Assembly (NCBI GenBank): GCA_903914175.1
Contig: CAIWNX010000043.1
Span: forward strand, 1-45,109
Direction of reading: 5' to 3'
Source of the DNA: an uncultured beta proteobacterium
Lineage (GTDB): Bacteria; Pseudomonadota; Gammaproteobacteria; Burkholderiales; Burkholderiaceae_C
Length of the DNA: 45,109 bases
Numbering within the stretch: position 1 is the first letter of the stretch; each line of letters opens with the position of its first letter. Below the pieces are notes generated by a model, which was not told where the DNA came from, did no database searches, and saw only the letters and a program-made list of their open reading frames with translations. Both the position numbers and the translations under genes were made by a program. Shown here piece by piece: positions 42,806 to 45,109 of the stretch.

Positions 42806-44695
42806 TCAATCGCCGGTCAGGGCTTCCCAGCGCGTCAGCAGGCTCAACAGCTCTTCTTCGATGGCTGCGTCGCGTTGGTAGAGCTGGCCAGCCTTGAGGG
42901 GATCCTTTGCGTACAGGTTGACGTCGCCCAGTTCCGCACGCAGTGTTACCTGCTCCTGTTCCAGTTGTGCCAGTTTCGCTGGCAGCCCGTCGAGCTCACG
43001 CTGCTCCTTGTTGTTGAGCTTGCGGGTGGGTACGGGCTTTTGCGCACTAGTGTCCTCGCTGGCGCTTGGCGGCTTGGCGCTTGGAGTCCGCGCACTCGTG
43101 GTCGCAGCGTTGGCGGCCAGTTGGATGGCGCGGCTGCGTTTGGACTGAATCAGCCAGTCCTGCACGCCGCCTTCGTATTCACGCCACAAGCCGTCGCCCT
43201 CAAAGGCAATCGTGCTCGTTACGACGTTGTCGAGGAAGGTCCGATCATGGCTGACCAGAAACACGGTGCCTTCATAGCTCTGCAGCAATTCTTCGAGCAG
43301 TTCCAAGGTCTCGATATCGAGGTCATTGGTGGGTTCGTCCAGCACCAGCACATTGGCCGGTCGGGCGAACAGACGCGCCAGCAGCAGGCGGTTGCGCTCG
43401 CCGCCGGACAGGGATCGCACCGGTGAGTTGGCGCGAGCGGGCGAGAACAGGAAATCACCCAGATAGCTCTTGACGTGCTTGCGCTGGTTGCCGATCTCGA
43501 TCCACTCGCTGCCGGGACTGATGAAGTCTTCCAGCGTCGCATCCAGATCCAGCGCGTTGCGCATCTGGTCAAAGTAGGCGACCTGGAGATTCGCGCCTTG
43601 GCGGACCTTGCCGCTGTCCGGTTGCAACTCCCCCAGAATGAGTTTGAGCAGCGTCGTCTTGCCGGCGCCGTTCGGTCCGAGCAGACCAATCTTGTCGCCG
43701 CGCATGACCGTTGCCGAGAAGTCCTTGATGATCACCTTGTCTCCAAAGCTCTTGCAGGCCAGTGTCAGTTCGGCAACCAGCTTTCCGCCCAAGGCGCCTG
43801 AGGCCACATCCATCCGCACGTTGCCGAGTGCTGCACGGTGAGCGGCCCGGCTGGCGCGCAGTTTTTCGAGTCGAACAATTCGACTTTGGCTGCGGGTGCG
43901 GCGCGCTTCAACTCCTTTTCGGATCCAGATTTCCTCTTGGGCCAGCAGTTTGTCCGCTTTGGCGCTGATCACGGCCTCCTGGGCCAGTTGCTCTTCCTTG
44001 AGCGTCACATATTGGGAAAAGTTGCCGGGGTAGGAGCGCAGGATTCCGCGATCAAGCTCGACGATTCGGGTCGCTACCCGGTCCAGAAAGGTCCGATCGT
44101 GGCTGATGGTGACGAGACTACCCTTGAACGCGACCAGCAGCGCCTCCAGCCATTCGATGGAATCAAGATCCAGATGGTTGGTGGGCTCGTCCAGCAGCAG
44201 GACGTCGGGCTGCGACACCAGGGCCTGGGCCAGCGCCACGCGTTTCTGGGTTCCGCCCGATAGAGTGCGGATCACTGCATTCTCGTCAAGGTGCAGGCGA
44301 TGCAGGGTCTCGGTCACGCGCTGTTCCCAATTCCAGCCATCCTGCGCTTCAATCGAACTTTGCAGGGCGTCAAGATTGCCAATGCCTTGGCAGTATTGGT
44401 CGATCAGGGCGATGACGCCGGCGATGCCGGCGCTCGCCGCGACAAAAACAGTGGCGTCCGGGTCGAGAACGGGTTCCTGCGCCACATAAGCCAAGCGAAG
44501 ATTTTGCTGCAGTTGAAGGGTTCCGTCGTCGGTCTTCTCGATCCCAGCCAGGATCTTTAGCAGCGAGGATTTGCCCGAGCCATTGCGTCCGATGAGGCCG
44601 ACGCGTTCCCCTGCCTCGAGGCTGAAGTCAGTGTGATCCAGCAGGGCCACGTGGCCAAATGCGAGCTGGGCGTTCAGAAAGGTTAAAAGTGCCAT
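42806..44695 (-). CDS. uup: ABC-F family ATPase Uup
   Basis: A 629-residue soluble ABC-F protein with two ATP-binding cassettes and no membrane domain. First cassette: Walker A GRNGSGKS (36-43), signature LSGGTQKRVALAQAL, Walker B LLLDEPTNHLD. Second: GPNGAGKTT, LSGGERNRLLLARLF, VLVLDEPTNDLD. A linker with an Arg-rich stretch (KGVEARRTRSQSRIVRLEKLRASRAAHRAALG, split over the interdomain region) joins them. The C-terminal part (about 545-629) is a charged coiled coil, typical of Uup, which binds DNA or ribosomes and affects transposon excision and translation. GATAAT (44705-44710) ends 9 nt before the ATG, giving a very short leader. Confidence 0.95.
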   Translation of the reverse strand: MALLTFLNAQLAFGHVALLDHTDFSLEAGERVGLIGRNGSGKSSLLKILAGIEKTDDGTLQLQQNLRLAYVAQEPVLDPDATVFVAASAGIAGVIALIDQYCQGIGNLDALQSSIEAQDGWNWEQRVTETLHRLHLDENAVIRTLSGGTQKRVALAQALVSQPDVLLLDEPTNHLDLDSIEWLEALLVAFKGSLVTISHDRTFLDRVATRIVELDRGILRSYPGNFSQYVTLKEEQLAQEAVISAKADKLLAQEEIWIRKGVEARRTRSQSRIVRLEKLRASRAAHRAALGNVRMDVASGALGGKLVAELTLACKSFGDKVIIKDFSATVMRGDKIGLLGPNGAGKTTLLKLILGELQPDSGKVRQGANLQVAYFDQMRNALDLDATLEDFISPGSEWIEIGNQRKHVKSYLGDFLFSPARANSPVRSLSGGERNRLLLARLFARPANVLVLDEPTNDLDIETLELLEELLQSYEGTVFLVSHDRTFLDNVVTSTIAFEGDGLWREYEGGVQDWLIQSKRSRAIQLAANAATTSARTPSAKPPSASEDTSAQKPVPTRKLNNKEQRELDGLPAKLAQLEQEQVTLRAELGDVNLYAKDPLKAGQLYQRDAAIEEELLSLLTRWEALTGD

Positions 44696-44872
44696 AGGGT
44701 GTGGATTATCCCGCCCGGTGCTGGTGGGTTGATCTCACGTGCCAAATAGTGCTGGTACTGCGCTGAGGGCCGTGGTCGGCTGAGGTCACATTAGCCCTGA
44801 TGCACCCCGAGTGGAAGCGTGCCGATTTCTTGTGTCAGCGTTGTCTTGGGGCGCTTGCGAGCAGTCGTATCA

Positions 44873-44898
44873 CGGCGCCTCCGGGCCTCGGTGCGCCG
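44873..44898 (+). other. GC-rich hairpin upstream of the right-end promoters
   Basis: CGGCGC (44873-44878) and GCGCCG (44893-44898) enclose CTCCGGGCCTCGGT, which can pair further (CC with GG). No T run follows. Confidence 0.35.
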
Positions 44899-44959
44899 AG
44901 TGTGAGGTCGACGCCTCCATCGGGCAGAAAAAGTGCTGTCCGGGTCGAACAATTGGTGG

Positions 44960-44965
44960 TATAGT
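44960..44965 (+). promoter_or_regulatory. Candidate -10 box of first right-end promoter
   Basis: TATAGT matches five of six bases. The -35 position 17 bp upstream (TGTCCG) is poor. It sits one base before the first copy of the repeated leader segment, in the same arrangement as the strong promoter 120 bp downstream. Confidence 0.4.
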
Positions 44966-44966
44966 A

Positions 44967-44979
44967 CAAGGCTTCGCTG
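44967..44979 (+). repeat. Leader repeat CAAGGCTTCGCTG, copy 1
   Basis: An exact 13-bp sequence recurring at 45087-45099, 120 bp downstream. In both places it directly follows a -10 box, so it covers the expected transcription start. Confidence 0.7.
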
Positions 44980-45001
44980 CAGAAATGCAGTCGGGGTTTT
45001 T
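44972..45001 (+). terminator. Terminator-like hairpin in the right-end leader
   Basis: CTGCA-GAAA-TGCAG (44977-44990) forms a stem with a GNRA-type loop, extended by weaker pairs (CTT with GGG), followed by five T residues at 44997-45001. If transcription starts near 44970, the product would be a transcript of only about 30-35 nt, or the site may act as an attenuator. Confidence 0.4.
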
Positions 45002-45055
45002 CTGTGAAACGGAAGTGGCCTTTAGGTTCTTTCTTTCAAATAAAAAGCAAAAAAA

Positions 45056-45085
45056 TTGACAGGTCTTCAAAAAACATGTCATAAT
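45056..45085 (+). promoter_or_regulatory. Strong sigma70 promoter at right edge (stable-RNA-like)
   Basis: A perfect TTGACA (45056-45061) is followed after 18 bp by CATAAT (45080-45085). An A-rich tract (AAATAAAAAGCAAAAAAA, 45038-45055) directly upstream resembles an UP element. The gene it drives lies outside the window. The tandem arrangement with the 44960 box, 120 bp apart, resembles ribosomal RNA operon P1/P2 promoters; this is inference. Confidence 0.75.
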
Positions 45086-45086
45086 T

Positions 45087-45099
45087 CAAGGCTTCGCTG
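45087..45099 (+). repeat. Leader repeat CAAGGCTTCGCTG, copy 2
   Basis: Second exact copy, beginning one base after the -10 box of the strong promoter, so the transcript would start within it. Confidence 0.7.
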
Positions 45100-45109
45100 A
45101 TCACGGTGA

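Larger units (their letters stand above)
44696..45109. other. Non-coding right end of the window
   Basis: 414 bp without a credible gene. The left part (44696-44930) is GC-rich with one hairpin (CGGCGC...GCGCCG, 44873-44898). The right part is AT-rich and holds promoters, a repeated leader segment and a terminator-like hairpin. A short rightward open frame of 82 codons (44811-45059) covers the promoter region and has no recognisable product. No tRNA is visible. Confidence 0.6.

Noticed and set aside
44941-44956. A tRNA T-loop-like GGTCGAAC at the right end.
   Set aside because: No acceptor, D or anticodon stem can be drawn around it.
44811-45059. An 82-codon rightward open frame at the right edge.
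   Set aside because: It covers the promoter and hairpin region, has no ribosome-binding site and no recognisable domain.

Overview
The window is a chromosomal segment of a high-GC betaproteobacterium, most probably of the order Burkholderiales and close to Comamonadaceae (Rhodoferax/Polaromonas-like). The pointers are a PhaM-type polyhydroxyalkanoate granule regulator, a DUF3567-like small protein, a tRNA-guanine transglycosylase with an extended zinc loop, and tamAB-, priA-, hemE- and uup-type housekeeping genes in GC-rich DNA. No insertion sequence, prophage, CRISPR array or tRNA gene was recognised. The placement is inferred from gene content; no search was run.

Layout, left to right. 1-2.7 kb: a leftward pair (DUF1365 protein, cut by the window edge, and an FAD amine-oxidase-like protein) divergent from a TetR regulator, with a dyad operator candidate between them. 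2.7-8.2 kb: glcD-like oxidase, MFS exporter, phosphatidylserine decarboxylase, a crotonase lacking both usual catalytic glutamates, and purU. 8.2-16.2 kb: a leftward block, DksA-like zinc finger / MarC / TamA / TamB / DUF3108 / DUF3567-like, in which tamA, tamB and the DUF3108 gene overlap. 16.3-18.9 kb: a perfect FNR-type palindrome, a PCuAC copper chaperone, then PhaM and a FIST sensor protein. 19-22.1 kb: an AAA ATPase with DUF4143, tgt, and a MazE/VapB-VapC toxin-antitoxin pair with a repeated operator. 22.1-29.2 kb: aidB, rep helicase, an AEC transporter and priA. 29.2-29.5 kb: an AT-rich gap with a consensus DnaA box. 29.5-35.8 kb: hemE, a cytochrome b561 fused to a diheme cytochrome c, a CoA-binding protein, DsbD, DUF167 and AlaX. 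35.8-39.2 kb: a cobalamin-binding-type radical SAM protein, a creatininase-family hydrolase and an EamA transporter. 39.2-44.7 kb: a histidine phosphatase lacking the second catalytic histidine, PhzF, a PLP aminotransferase, a LysE exporter and the ABC-F ATPase Uup. 44.7-45.1 kb: non-coding DNA with a strong sigma70 promoter at the right edge, possibly the leader of a stable-RNA operon.

Functional links. TamA and TamB form an outer-membrane assembly machine, and the overlapping DUF3108 gene may belong with it. The cytochrome b/diheme c fusion, DsbD and hemE all concern cytochromes and haem. Rep, PriA and AidB concern replication restart and alkylation damage.

The most general pattern is that about a dozen genes carry a -10-like hexamer ending only 5-7 nt before the start codon, usually without a ribosome-binding site. 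This predicts leaderless mRNAs. The clearest novelty candidates are this promoter class, the cytochrome b-DHC fusion, the FNR palindrome, the VapBC operator and the repeated leader at the right edge.
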